64,000 nucleotides of DNA from Desulforapulum autotrophicum HRM2 (GTDB lineage Bacteria; Desulfobacterota; Desulfobacteria; Desulfobacterales; Desulfobacteraceae), in NCBI RefSeq assembly GCF_000020365.1, contig NC_012108.1, positions 2,728,001 to 2,792,000 of the forward strand, given 5' to 3'. Numbering within the stretch: the first letter of the stretch is position 1; each line of letters starts with the position of its first letter. Positions 52,820-61,955 of this stretch are shown here, one piece after another. The translations under genes were made by a program, and so were the position numbers. The notes below the pieces were generated by a model. It saw only the letters and a program-made list of their open reading frames with translations, did no database searches and had not been told where the DNA came from.

Positions 52820-55063
52820 TCATTCCAGGCCTTCCACCCGGCAGGGTACATACCGATGAAGGGGCGTACCAATGGGATCTCTATGGGTATTTTGGGTAAG
52901 CCGGTTTACGTTCATGCCATGGATTTTGCCTTTATGGGTAAATCCAAATCCGTGGGGAATCAGGACCATGCCCTTTGCAACCGCTTCACTGATCTCAATT
53001 TCACCAATCTCTGAGCCGGCAGCCGTGGTTATTTTTGCCATTGCACCGTCTCGCAGGTTTAACTTTTCGGCATCCTTATGATTTACAGCTATGGTGCAAT
53101 CGCGTTTCCCTTGATTCCATTCCGGATTGCGCATCAAAGAGTTTATGGTGTATCGGGTGTGCCGGCCGGCATTGAGGACAAGGGGAAATTCATCGGGCAG
53201 TCTGAGATCTTCAGCTTCATCGTCGGGGGTTAGGGCCATTGCCTGGTCTGCAAGCTCTGGAATATAAATTTCCAGCTTCCCTGACGCAGTTTTAACGCAG
53301 GCCATGGGGTTGTCCGTGTTCACCTTGCCCACCCAAAGTCCCTGGGGTTTATCCAGCAATGCCTGGAAGATCTTATCGCCCTGGGCAAAATCGGGTTCAA
53401 ACCCGGCCCGGGCAGCGTGTTCCCTGAACGGCTGGGGGGCTGTCATCAGCATTCCCCAGAAAGCCGCCTTGGCTGCACTGTCCCATTCTTTGCCAAGGGT
53501 TTTCGCCAGAACAAAGGGCATTGCCTTAAAGGCACGGGGTTCCTGGGTGGCCCAGGTCATCAGTTCTCCCCCATAGGCCATTCGGTCGCCTTTGGCAGCC
53601 GCCTTGAAAAGGGATTCCGGAATTTCAGGAATCAGCCCCAGGCGATCGGCCAGCAGGGTATGAATCTGGGAGGCTTCCAGGCACTGACCAGGCGGTGAAA
53701 CCAAGGGTCTTCTGAGCTGGCAGAAAATCTTGGGATACGTCATGGGGAAGAAGGTGGTATCCCAGGATTCATAAAAGGAGCGGCAGGGAAGGATATAGTC
53801 TGCCAGGTAGGCTGTCTCGGTCATGACAATATCATTCACCACCAAAAGATCCAGATGGTTGAATGCCTTTTCATAGGCCTTTGTATCCGGATACGCCCGC
53901 AACGGATTGCAGGCAGAGACATAGACTGCCCGCAACCGTTGCGGATGATCAGAGAGAATCTCTTCGGGCATCACCGCCGGTGGGAACGCGCCCGCTGCTG
54001 CCGGCGGCATGTGAGTGGTCATGGTTTTCCACACTTTCGGGTTCCGCTCGTCTGCATGGAACCCCATGGGCATAACCATGCCGGGAATCAAATTTCCGCC
54101 GGGTGTTTGAAATACGCCGCACACGGCCCCGAGGATGTGGAGAAAATAGGAGTTCAACGTGGAATGGCGGCCCATATATATACCCAGGTCCTGGTGAAAA
54201 CTCCAGCGTCTGGTGGTCATCAGATGGCAGAGTTCCAGGACCGCATCATATTCCAGGCCGCAGACCTGGATCGCCTTGTGGACGTCAACCCCTTTAAACC
54301 AGGGAAGAACCTGGTCCCAGCCATCCACGTGGTCTTTCAGATAGGCGCTGTTCTCCCAGCCATTGTCTATAATGATGGCGACCATGGCCTTGATGAGCAG
54401 GGCATCGGTTCCCGGGCGCAGGGCCAGATGAATGTCGGCAATCTGTGCGGTCTCACTTGTTCGAGGATCTATGGCCACAAGGGTTCTGTTCGGATCCTTG
54501 GAAATCTGTTTCAAAACAAGGGGGGCCCGGGGCATCTGATGGCTTTCCATGCCGTTCCATCCCCAGGCCACCAGCATCTGGGTGTTATGTTCGTCAGGAC
54601 CGCTGATATTGTACTGCTTGCCCATGACCCGGCCCGTTACCCACCAGTGCCCTGAAAATTCCTGGCCGGATGAAGAATAGTAATATTTAGACCCCATGCC
54701 CCGGAGCAGACTGAGGCCAAACCCGGTTTCCATATGACCACCCTGGGAACTGCCTCCCATATAGGCCAGGGACCTTGGACCATGTTGACCCACTATCGCC
54801 TTCATTTTTTCGGCAATCTCATCCATGGCCTGGTCCCAGGAGAGGGGTTCAAATCTGCCATTCACCTTTTTTAACGGCTGGGAGATCCTGTCTTCCTGGT
54901 ATTGATGATAGAGAACATTGAGGCCCTTTCTACAGGCATATCCCTGGCTTCTGGGGTTTTCCCTGTCTGGAAGCACTTTCACCATACGGCCGTTTTCAAC
55001 CTGTACTTTCAGCCCGCAGTTCTGGGCACAGAGGACACATCCGGTTTGTTTCCATGTGGTCAT
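52820..55063 (-). CDS. Molybdopterin-dependent oxidoreductase (DMSO reductase family), no signal peptide
   Basis: A 747-residue Mo/W-bisPGD enzyme catalytic subunit. Cys9, Cys12, Cys16 and Cys44 (TGCVLCAQNCGLKV to GYACRKG) hold a [4Fe-4S] cluster. Cofactor motifs include MLVAWGWNGMESHQMPRAPL, LVAIDPRTSETAQIADIHLA and late APHRxT-like NAGRHTRYTINSLMRNP. No twin-arginine leader, so it is probably cytoplasmic. The metal ligand is not obvious; the place expected reads YYYSSSGQEFSGHWW. The start at 55063 has AAGGA ten bases upstream. It follows a MarR gene by 48 bases and no electron-transfer subunit is adjacent. Substrate unknown. Confidence 0.85.
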   Translation of the reverse strand: MTTWKQTGCVLCAQNCGLKVQVENGRMVKVLPDRENPRSQGYACRKGLNVLYHQYQEDRISQPLKKVNGRFEPLSWDQAMDEIAEKMKAIVGQHGPRSLAYMGGSSQGGHMETGFGLSLLRGMGSKYYYSSSGQEFSGHWWVTGRVMGKQYNISGPDEHNTQMLVAWGWNGMESHQMPRAPLVLKQISKDPNRTLVAIDPRTSETAQIADIHLALRPGTDALLIKAMVAIIIDNGWENSAYLKDHVDGWDQVLPWFKGVDVHKAIQVCGLEYDAVLELCHLMTTRRWSFHQDLGIYMGRHSTLNSYFLHILGAVCGVFQTPGGNLIPGMVMPMGFHADERNPKVWKTMTTHMPPAAAGAFPPAVMPEEILSDHPQRLRAVYVSACNPLRAYPDTKAYEKAFNHLDLLVVNDIVMTETAYLADYILPCRSFYESWDTTFFPMTYPKIFCQLRRPLVSPPGQCLEASQIHTLLADRLGLIPEIPESLFKAAAKGDRMAYGGELMTWATQEPRAFKAMPFVLAKTLGKEWDSAAKAAFWGMLMTAPQPFREHAARAGFEPDFAQGDKIFQALLDKPQGLWVGKVNTDNPMACVKTASGKLEIYIPELADQAMALTPDDEAEDLRLPDEFPLVLNAGRHTRYTINSLMRNPEWNQGKRDCTIAVNHKDAEKLNLRDGAMAKITTAAGSEIGEIEISEAVAKGMVLIPHGFGFTHKGKIHGMNVNRLTQNTHRDPIGTPLHRYVPCRVEGLE

Positions 55064-55111
55064 AACTTGTCGTTCCTTGTATATTGGGTTGATGGTTTCA
55101 CCCACGTGAAA

Positions 55112-55549
55112 TCAGCTATAATTTTCGATAATGCGATCCAGAAAACGATGGATTACCCCAATCTCAGTATCCGTAAACCCATCGACCAGATCACTGTTGT
55201 ATTCGGCAACCAGGGGCCGGGTCTTTTCATTGATATCCCGTCCCTTGTCCGTTAAAAAAATATGCGCAGCCCGGCCGTCTGTTTCCGATTGCTTTTTCAC
55301 AATAAGACCGTTTTTTACCATTCGCTCCACAAGGGTTGTGGTGGCTGATTTGTTCTGGAAAAATGCTCTGCTTAAATCCTTTAGAAGACATCCATCATGT
55401 TTCAATAGATAAAACAGGGTAGCCGTCTGAACGACCGAAACACCAAGCCTGTTTGTTATTTCGCGATCAACATATTTCAACAAAATACGCTGGGAAATGT
55501 TGAGTTTATAAAAAATCCGTTTGTCAGAGGATAGGTTGTTTTGAGACAT
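55112..55549 (-). CDS. MarR-family transcription regulator
   Basis: A 145-residue winged-helix regulator. DNA-binding region: LLKDLSRAFFQNKSATTTLV and ERMVKNGLIVKKQSETDGRA with the Asp-Gly-Arg wing tip. The start at 55549 is set by GGGGAGG directly upstream. It sits just upstream of the molybdopterin oxidoreductase on the same strand, so it probably controls that operon through the palindrome at 55600-55636. Confidence 0.88.
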   Translation of the reverse strand: MSQNNLSSDKRIFYKLNISQRILLKYVDREITNRLGVSVVQTATLFYLLKHDGCLLKDLSRAFFQNKSATTTLVERMVKNGLIVKKQSETDGRAAHIFLTDKGRDINEKTRPLVAEYNSDLVDGFTDTEIGVIHRFLDRIIENYS

Positions 55550-55599
55550 GTTCCTCCCCATTTAATAGATTGTTTTGGAATTGTTGTATTTTTAAAAAC

Positions 55600-55636
55600 A
55601 GTGCACATATTACCTATATCTGTTTATATGTGTACT
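55600..55636. promoter_or_regulatory. Candidate MarR operator
   Basis: Arms AGTGCACATAT (55600-55610) and ATATGTGTACT (55626-55636) match as an inverted repeat at 10 of 11 positions around a 15-base centre. The right arm is 77 bases upstream of the MarR start. Confidence 0.55.
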
Positions 55637-55678
55637 AATGTCAACATTTAGTTTTTAAGACCCAGGCCATAAGATACT

Positions 55679-55948
55679 TGCAATCCACATTTGTCAAAGA
55701 GGCCACAGAATCTTTTCGACAGTGGCGCGGCTATTTTTGTTATTACCAACAAAGATTTGATGCGTTCCGGGGTTACAAGTATTCCCGAAGCACTGCCCAT
55801 GGTGCCGGGACTCCATGTTGGCCGCATTGATTCCAAAAAGTGGACGGTGAGCAGCCAGGGGGTTAACAACCGTTTTACGAAAAAGCTTTTGGTGCTGATT
55901 GATGGACGGTATAGTTTGACAACGATCCAGCACTTTCCTGATGGTTAA
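55679..55948 (+). pseudogene. TonB-dependent receptor plug-domain fragment
   Basis: The plus-strand frame reads RPQNLFDSGAAIFVITNKDL, then RSGVTSIPEALPMVPGLHVG and KLLVLIDGRYS, the first 80 residues of a receptor plug domain. Signal peptide and TonB box are missing, and after IDGR the sequence diverges and stops where a receptor would go on with the rest of the plug and a barrel. It lies tail to tail with the subtilase gene. Confidence 0.75.
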
Positions 55949-55962
55949 TGATGGGTTCGTCG

Positions 55963-57390
55963 TTAACGCACAGGTTGGAAGGAATCTGGAAAGGATCTAA
56001 AGATATTAGAAATATCTTTTGGGTCTGCCCCGGGGTTCTGGGACAAAAAAGCGGCAATCTGGTTTGCCGCAAATGCAGCAGAAATGGAGGTGCCTGCGTA
56101 AATGCCCGGATCGGCCTTGTATCCCACCGGCATATTGGCAAACCCGGGAAGATAAGCGTCCACAAAGTCGCCATAATTTGAGTTCTCCCAGTTCTGGCCA
56201 TCCGGTGCCAGGGCACCAATTCCAATGACAGACCCATAGGCCGCAGGATAAACGGGATTGCCCGTGGCATCGTTGCCGGCAGATGCTACAAACACAAGGC
56301 CCTTTGATGCGCCATATTCAAAAATATCGTTCATGAAATCGCTCTTTGTGTCTGAACCCCAGCTCAGGCTTACAACCCTTGCGCCATTGGCCAAAGCGAA
56401 ATCAATCCCGTTCATCAGTGCTGTGCTGGACGTATATCCATTTTCATCAAATGTGCGAATGGCAATGACAGGATTAGCACTGTCAATTTTTTTTTCAGCT
56501 CCGAATGGAGTGACAATGCCCGCAGCTAATAGAGCCATCTGAGTGCCATGGCCCAGTGAATCAGAAATCGGGACATCGGGATTAAAGGCATCCAGGCTAG
56601 CAAGAAGATACTCGCCGGGCAGATTGCCCGACGCCAGGCCTGAATCAAGAACGGCAATGGGGACAGAACCATCGGATATGGGCTTGAAATTAAAGTTGGC
56701 TGTTATTTTCGAACCGGTCAGATATCGGTAGGGCAGGGCAATGGGGTAGGCATAATTGGGTTCCACCTTTTCAATGCCGGGAAGATCTTTCATTTGATCA
56801 ACCAGTTCTGGGACATTTGCCTGGTCTGGCAGTTTTATCCTGTAAATGCCAAGGGCTCTGTTTTCTGCCATCAGTGTTCCACCAAACTGTTTCAAAATCG
56901 CATTCAACGCGTTGGGGTCCACCCCCGGCCTGAGTCGGATCAGGATTTCTGCCTTGACATACAGAGACCCGTCCTTGGGGTTGCGGGCAAGATCCAGGGT
57001 CGGATCCTTTTCTCGGGGCAGCATCGGATGTTTGTGACCCTGCTTGAAAATATGTATTTCCGTCAGCCGGGTACTGGATACCTCAGATACATACGTTGAT
57101 TCCCATTTCAGGGCATGACTTAAATGTAATGGTGTTAAAATGGATTCCAGGGCCTTTTGAAGATCCTTGTCGTTTAAATCTGAGGTAATATCAGGATTTA
57201 AACCGGGATCAATCGATACTTTAATGCCTGTTTTTACAGCAAAATCATTCATCAGGGTCTGCAGTTTTACCTGATCCGCATGGAGGGTTATCCGATCATT
57301 TTGAAAGGCCAGCTGAAAGGCGATTCCAGGAGAGACGAACAGAGCCCACACCAGACAAATGATACAGCTGATTTTGAATGACGGTTTCAT
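55963..57390 (-). CDS. Secreted subtilisin-like protease with STN-like N-terminal domain
   Basis: A 475-residue S8 serine protease. Signal peptide residues 1-25 (ISCIICLVWALFVSPGIAF). Residues 28-100 resemble the STN/secretin short domain (ITLHADQVKLQTLMNDFAVK, DPGLNPDITSDLNDKDLQKA). An inhibitor-like propeptide follows at about 145-215. The catalytic domain has Asp249 (VLDSG), His281 (SLGHGTQM), oxyanion Asn373 (AGND) and Ser435 (GTSISAAF). The start at 57390 has AAAGG upstream; a longer frame to 57528 reads into a decayed gene copy and is not the real start. STN on a subtilase is unusual and hints at binding to an envelope partner. Confidence 0.88.
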   Translation of the reverse strand: MKPSFKISCIICLVWALFVSPGIAFQLAFQNDRITLHADQVKLQTLMNDFAVKTGIKVSIDPGLNPDITSDLNDKDLQKALESILTPLHLSHALKWESTYVSEVSSTRLTEIHIFKQGHKHPMLPREKDPTLDLARNPKDGSLYVKAEILIRLRPGVDPNALNAILKQFGGTLMAENRALGIYRIKLPDQANVPELVDQMKDLPGIEKVEPNYAYPIALPYRYLTGSKITANFNFKPISDGSVPIAVLDSGLASGNLPGEYLLASLDAFNPDVPISDSLGHGTQMALLAAGIVTPFGAEKKIDSANPVIAIRTFDENGYTSSTALMNGIDFALANGARVVSLSWGSDTKSDFMNDIFEYGASKGLVFVASAGNDATGNPVYPAAYGSVIGIGALAPDGQNWENSNYGDFVDAYLPGFANMPVGYKADPGIYAGTSISAAFAANQIAAFLSQNPGADPKDISNIFRSFPDSFQPVR

Positions 57391-57396
57391 AACTGC

Positions 57397-57591
57397 CTTT
57401 ATTTTTTTCAGAATCTTGATTGTTGAAATATTGTCAATCGGCACAATACATTTCTTGATATGGGTTGAAAAAAATATATACCTCCTGATAATCACGTTCC
57501 TCTTTATCCACCAGTTTAAGGTAATCACCAGCTGTCTTTAATTTAAACAGGCCCTCTAATTAAAATTGCACGTTTATGTTTTTTTATTCAT
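57397..57591 (-). pseudogene. Decayed copy of the 96-residue gene
   Basis: The tail reads RRYIFFSTHIKKCIVPIDNI and STIKILK, nearly the same as the end of the protein at 31921-32211. The beginning (ATG at 57591) has early TAA and TAG codons, and about 100 bases from the middle are deleted at the VDKK/RNV junction. It lies directly upstream of the subtilase start. Confidence 0.75.
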
Positions 57592-57613
57592 CCCCGTTAC
57601 AGAATTATGGTTT

Positions 57614-58558
57614 TCAAGGCATAAGAATTGATCGGGAAAGAAGTTCAATGTCTGGGTTGTCAGCTTTCACAGCAGCATCCAGGGCCCTTTGGGCCAACCG
57701 CCTTGCACCATTGACATCTCCCCATTCTTCAGCCATGCGGGCCGCCTGGTAGAATCGGTCTGCACCCAGATCGAATTGGTTGTCGGCTATATGGGCATCT
57801 GCTGCCCTGGCAAGGGCTGGACCCAGGGCACGGAACTGCCTGGACTCGCGCAGCAGATCGACCTGCTGTTCAAACATTCTGGCAGCGGTTCCATGAATTG
57901 ATTTTCCCATGGCCAGGTGTCCCTTTAATGATGCCAGCCGGGCCTGCAGCAGTTTATCCGTGGGAAGAGTGGGACACGCCTGGATTTTTTCAATCATAGC
58001 CGTGGCTGCGCACCAGTCCTGACGATCGCATGCAATCCGACCGGCTATAAAGTCTGCCTGAATCATGTGTCCGGCAGTGGGCCTGGATCTTTTGTCAGTT
58101 TTCAATTGATAGAGGGCACCCTGGGCATCCGCAAGGTTACCTGCAAGATAGTCTGCCTTTGCCCGGAGCAGCAGAACATCGGCAATGGGCAGTCCCTGGC
58201 GGACAAGTTCAAGGCAGGCTTCGGTCAAAAGCGGGCGGGCGCGGTCATATTGCCCAAGCCCGATCAGGCAGGCAGCAAGGCTGACGGCTGAGTTTGCAAT
58301 GGCATCGGACCTGGCTGTTTTTAGGGCGCGTTTGCGGGCAAGGGTGTAATAATCGACCGCTTCTTCCAGGCGGCCCTGGCTGAAGGCATTCCGCGCCCCA
58401 GTATAGTACTGGGTGTAGGTACTATCTTCAACAGCCGGCTTGTTCATTTTTGGCCCTGCGCACCCCGGACCCAGTCCAGCGGCAATACACAGCAAGACAG
58501 CCAGAAAGAAAGGACTAAGATTTAAAAAACTGGTGTATAAACCATTGTGTGAATTCAT
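57614..58558 (-). CDS. TPR-like lipoprotein of the Mce/Mla-type cluster
   Basis: A 314-residue lipoprotein precursor. Signal segment FFLAVLLCIAAGLGPGCAGP has its lipobox cysteine near residue 33. The rest is helical repeats of TPR type (AFSQGRLEEAVDYYTLARKR, AACLIGLGQYDRARPLLTEA, IADNQFDLGADRFYQAARMA). The start at 58558 leaves a normal leader; a longer frame to 58657 is possible. It is the last minus-strand gene downstream of mlaD-, mlaF- and mlaE-like genes, and may be the outer-membrane part of that system. Confidence 0.65.
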   Translation of the reverse strand: MNSHNGLYTSFLNLSPFFLAVLLCIAAGLGPGCAGPKMNKPAVEDSTYTQYYTGARNAFSQGRLEEAVDYYTLARKRALKTARSDAIANSAVSLAACLIGLGQYDRARPLLTEACLELVRQGLPIADVLLLRAKADYLAGNLADAQGALYQLKTDKRSRPTAGHMIQADFIAGRIACDRQDWCAATAMIEKIQACPTLPTDKLLQARLASLKGHLAMGKSIHGTAARMFEQQVDLLRESRQFRALGPALARAADAHIADNQFDLGADRFYQAARMAEEWGDVNGARRLAQRALDAAVKADNPDIELLSRSILMP

Positions 58559-58780
58559 TTTAATCGCCTGTTCAGTCCACAGCCCCAAGCTCCAACACAG
58601 TTGGGGGGATGAAAAAGACGGGTCATACTTTGAAATTTCTTTTATTTTAGCGACCAAACCAAATTAAAAGGATTAGAAAACAGGACCCACTGGCAAGAGG
58701 ATATAGCAATTCACACCATTTTAAAAACAATAAATAAAAATGAAATGGATTGGATTGGATTGGCCTGGAACGAAAAAACG

Positions 58781-59086
58781 TTACAGGGAAAGAAGTTCTT
58801 CAATTTCTTCCGGGGTAAGAACAGCGTTGTATTGTTGCCGTCTCCTGTCGCCTTGTCTTCTATATCTTTTTCGTCTGTCAACGCCCAGCCGTGATTTCAT
58901 CAACGAGCGCAACCAGATGTGGAGGGGTCGGGGTTGGTCATTGGGATCTTCCCGAAAATCATGACGTCTTTCCATTTTGGATCGACGGTCGTTGATGATA
59001 CGCCGGTCATGATTTCTTCGGCGATCTTGCTGTCCGGTTTGATTGCTTTGCCCGGTTCGATAATATTTATCTGTTTTTGTGCCCAT
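58781..59086 (-). CDS. Small basic DRR-repeat protein
   Basis: A 101-residue, very charged protein with repeats of Asp-Arg-Arg: DRRRNHDRRIINDRRSKMER, then GVDRRKRYRRQGDRRR and a C-terminal LTPEEIEELLSL helix. It could bind nucleic acid, phospholipid head groups or an acidic partner. GAGAG lies upstream of the ATG. I do not recognise it. It sits between the mlaD-like and lipoprotein genes on the same strand. Confidence 0.55.
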   Translation of the reverse strand: MGTKTDKYYRTGQSNQTGQQDRRRNHDRRIINDRRSKMERRHDFREDPNDQPRPLHIWLRSLMKSRLGVDRRKRYRRQGDRRRQQYNAVLTPEEIEELLSL

Positions 59087-59324
59087 AATACAATACTCTC
59101 GACGCTGATTCCCCTATCCTGATAACACATTTCCATCTCAACTTTCTGCAACGATTTTATAATGGCAGAACAATGAGGGGAAATTTTGTGAGAATTATGT
59201 GAATAAACGCAGGAAATGCAGATCCGCCTTTCCATGGCCAATGGTCCTGACTCCCTTTACCGTCGTTTCTGCCTGTGTGACACCAGCAGAACCGAGTTCA
59301 TGTTTGACCGAGAACCAGAATCGC

Positions 59325-60371
59325 TCATGGTGTTTCCATCACCTCCCTGGCAGATATCGGTTCAGTCGACGGGTCGTCTTTAACATAACCGCGAATCAGC
59401 CAGTGCTGTTGAACGGCCTGTGCCAGGCGCTGAATTTCACCCAGGGTTGATTGCGCCTGGAAGATGACAGAAGACAGAGACTCGACCTGATCGTCGATGT
59501 GTTCAATGGTGGAGGACATGGAGGCGGTGACCTGTATCAGATTTTTACTGACTTGGTCAATATTCCTTAAGGTCGTATCTGCCGTTTGAATCGTTTGGGG
59601 AAGCAGGTCAAGGGAATCGTGGAGTCGCCGGGTGGACGTGCCGATCTGGGTGGCGGCAGACTGCAGGGCACCGGCTGCCCGGGTCGTTCCCTGGGCCATG
59701 TCATCGGCGTGGGTGATAAGGGTTTGAATATCATCGGCCATGTGTTTATCAGTCAGAACCCGATGGGCCATGCCCGTGCCAGTATCTATTTTTGCTGCAA
59801 TGGACCCAATGGTTGCAACAGTCTGCAGGACGGGTTCTTCCAGGCGGGCAGTCAGCCGGGTATGGCCCTGTGCTGCCAGCCGGATGGCCTGGATGGCAGG
59901 CAGAATTTCGTTGCGGATCTGCTCCAGGGTCTCCTGCACCAGGTCACTGACAGCCCGGTCCACCACCGCTTCAATGGTGGCCTCCGGGGCCAGTGGATCT
60001 CCGGGGCGGCCGCTGATGTCAACAAAAGCATCTCCGGCCATTCCCAGCACCCGTTTGATGGTAACCCGGGAATCGGTGCCGATAAAACGGGTAAAATCAT
60101 GGCGAAGGATCATCCGGGCCTGCATTCGATCCTGGGGCGTAATTTTAATATCTGTTATTTCACCGGCTTCGGTTCCAAGGACCATGACAACCGCACCGGC
60201 TTTCAGCCCATGGGAGCCTTCTTCAGGCAGGATGAGATGATAGACAACAGTCCGGTCAAACCAGTGATAGCTCTGTCCTTCAACATAGAGGACCGCAACC
60301 AGAATTATCAGGGCTACCAGGATAAAGGCACCGGTAACCTGGTTGATGTATTGATGGGTGAATTTTTTCAT
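59325..60371 (-). CDS. MlaD/MCE-domain lipid-transfer protein
   Basis: A 348-residue protein with one N-terminal membrane helix (VTGAFILVALIILVAVLYVE). An MCE domain at about 40-120 follows (EEGSHGLKAGAVVMVLGTEA, GEITDIKITPQDRMQARMIL). A long helical part of about 200 residues with regular spacing could form a tube or needle across the periplasm, as in other MCE proteins. It binds and moves phospholipids between the membranes with an MlaE/MlaF transporter. Its ATG overlaps the ATPase-like stop by one base (TGATG). Confidence 0.88.
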   Translation of the reverse strand: MKKFTHQYINQVTGAFILVALIILVAVLYVEGQSYHWFDRTVVYHLILPEEGSHGLKAGAVVMVLGTEAGEITDIKITPQDRMQARMILRHDFTRFIGTDSRVTIKRVLGMAGDAFVDISGRPGDPLAPEATIEAVVDRAVSDLVQETLEQIRNEILPAIQAIRLAAQGHTRLTARLEEPVLQTVATIGSIAAKIDTGTGMAHRVLTDKHMADDIQTLITHADDMAQGTTRAAGALQSAATQIGTSTRRLHDSLDLLPQTIQTADTTLRNIDQVSKNLIQVTASMSSTIEHIDDQVESLSSVIFQAQSTLGEIQRLAQAVQQHWLIRGYVKDDPSTEPISAREVMETP

Positions 60372-61096
60372 CAGGAGGGTTCCTTTGTGTCCACATGGAC
60401 GCGTGCGCCATACATCTGAGCCTTGAGTGTCGGTCTTACCCCTGGATTATTCCAGACCGCCGTGTTGTCCGTCAACCATAAAACCGCAGCCCCCTGGCTG
60501 CGAACCACCCGAAGGACATTGAGCAGTGAGGGTAAAATCTCCGGATATACCCCATGGGTCGGCCGTTCCAGGACCACAAGTTTGGGGTTGCCCATGAATG
60601 CACGGACACAGGCACAACGGGCAAGATCCTTGCCCCTGAACGTGGACGGCAGATGAAATGGCAGACCGGGCAGACCGAACACCCTGGACAACTCGGCTGC
60701 CTGCCGGGCAATTTCATCAAAGGGCCGCCTCGTATGATGGAGCTGGCTGAGCATGATGTTCTGGTGGACTTCAAGATCATCCAGCCAGGGATTTCCCTCA
60801 AACACACGCCCGATGCTGCCCCGTTTTATGGCTGCCGCGTCAGGGGAAATTTTTTTCCAGTCTGAACCCTGGAACCTTACCTCACCCTTGTCCGGCGTTA
60901 CAATCCCGGCCGCAAGATCGGCCAGGGGCAAACAGATATGCTCTTTTTCCAGCAGCACAATGGCAAGGTCACCGTTTTTAAGTGTAAAAGATATCTGGGA
61001 CACACTTGAATCATACACATCATTGTCACTGAAGGTGACATCATCAAATTCAAGCAGGGTTTGTTTGTCTATATCAGAATCCAAAGGGTTTACCAT
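60371..61096 (-). CDS. MlaF-like ABC ATPase with lost catalytic motifs
   Basis: A 241-residue protein with the length, order and spacing of an MlaF ABC ATPase, but the key motifs are changed. Walker A place reads LLEKEHICLPLADL (about 48-61) with no GxxGxGK(S/T). The signature LSGGQ reads STFRGKD near 151. Walker B reads LVVLERPT with the catalytic DE changed to ER (177-178), and the switch His is not seen (LWLTDN). The frame is intact and coupled to mlaE- and mlaD-like genes, so it is expressed but probably cannot hydrolyse ATP. Confidence 0.8.
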   Translation of the reverse strand: MVNPLDSDIDKQTLLEFDDVTFSDNDVYDSSVSQISFTLKNGDLAIVLLEKEHICLPLADLAAGIVTPDKGEVRFQGSDWKKISPDAAAIKRGSIGRVFEGNPWLDDLEVHQNIMLSQLHHTRRPFDEIARQAAELSRVFGLPGLPFHLPSTFRGKDLARCACVRAFMGNPKLVVLERPTHGVYPEILPSLLNVLRVVRSQGAAVLWLTDNTAVWNNPGVRPTLKAQMYGARVHVDTKEPS

Positions 61097-61118
61097 GGTT
61101 CAATTCTTCTTTCATGTG

Positions 61119-61955
61119 TCACAGATAGGTCAGGACGGAAATGGTTACAGAAATGAGAAACAAGCTGACCGTTGAGCGGGTCAGGGCAAGGCTTGTTGCA
61201 TTGGGAACCGTGGCACGGGTCAACGACAGGCAAAGGCCTTCTGAACAGCAGATAACAGTGGTTAACAATGGCGGGATCATACCGGTCAACAACAGGTTCA
61301 ACAGATCCCTGGACTGGAGGGCGCGCAGAATCTGATCTAAAAAAATCTGGGGCGCCAGCAGCCTGAGTCCCAGGGCAAAACTGAACAGGTATCCGCTGAC
61401 AAGGGAAAAAACAATGAACAGCAGGGTCAGGCAAAAAGTTGAAACCACCGTTGCCGTCACACGGGGCAGGATTAGATAGATCAAAGGATCAATCCCCTGT
61501 GCATCAAGCATCCTGACCTTCCCGGACACCGTCATCCCTGCCAGTTCAGATGTCATCTTAGACCCGTTTTGAAGAATCATGATCAGATTTGTCAGCAGCG
61601 GGGCCAGTTCCCGAACGACAACCACCACAAACAAAGGCCCCAGCCATTCGGTCTGTCCCAATTTTCCCAGCCAGAGTTGGGCCTGCATGACGACCAGGAC
61701 CCCAATAAACAGGGCAACCAGTCCCACGGGAATGATGGTTTTTATACCCGTTTCCAGAAGCTGGCGGCTGAATGCTTTTCGAACGGTTCTGCGCCAGTGC
61801 CGGGGCTTTGTGGCCTGCACCAGTATGGTAAAGGCCAGGGCCGTCAGGTAAACAGCCATACTGACAAATGCGGTGGTGGATTTACCCAGGGCGCCCAGTA
61901 ATCGCCACAGGGGATTGCCCATGCCCGTTTTCCTGCCCCCACGGAGCCATTTCAT
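61119..61955 (-). CDS. MlaE-family ABC permease
   Basis: A 278-residue inner-membrane protein with five or six helices. [40 protein letters not shown] and [20 protein letters not shown] form the conserved coupling segment (the MlaE family Glu-Leu-Gly region), and [20 protein letters not shown] follows. The start at 61955 is fixed by an ATGA overlap with the cyclase-like gene. It should form the membrane part of the lipid transporter with the MlaD- and MlaF-like proteins. Confidence 0.9.
   Translation of the reverse strand: MKWLRGGRKTGMGNPLWRLLGALGKSTTAFVSMAVYLTALAFTILVQATKPRHWRRTVRKAFSRQLLETGIKTIIPVGLVALFIGVLVVMQAQLWLGKLGQTEWLGPLFVVVVVRELAPLLTNLIMILQNGSKMTSELAGMTVSGKVRMLDAQGIDPLIYLILPRVTATVVSTFCLTLLFIVFSLVSGYLFSFALGLRLLAPQIFLDQILRALQSRDLLNLLLTGMIPPLLTTVICCSEGLCLSLTRATVPNATSLALTRSTVSLFLISVTISVLTYL

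Noticed and set aside
53855-54655. 266-codon plus-strand frame
   Set aside because: Wholly antisense to the molybdopterin oxidoreductase, whose motifs are clear on the other strand.
57391-57528. N-terminal extension of the subtilase
   Set aside because: These codons are the tail of the decayed 96-residue gene copy; the signal peptide and a ribosome site start at 57390.
59586-60419. 277-codon plus-strand frame
   Set aside because: Antisense to the mlaD-like gene, with low-complexity Gly/Cys/His composition typical of a shadow frame.
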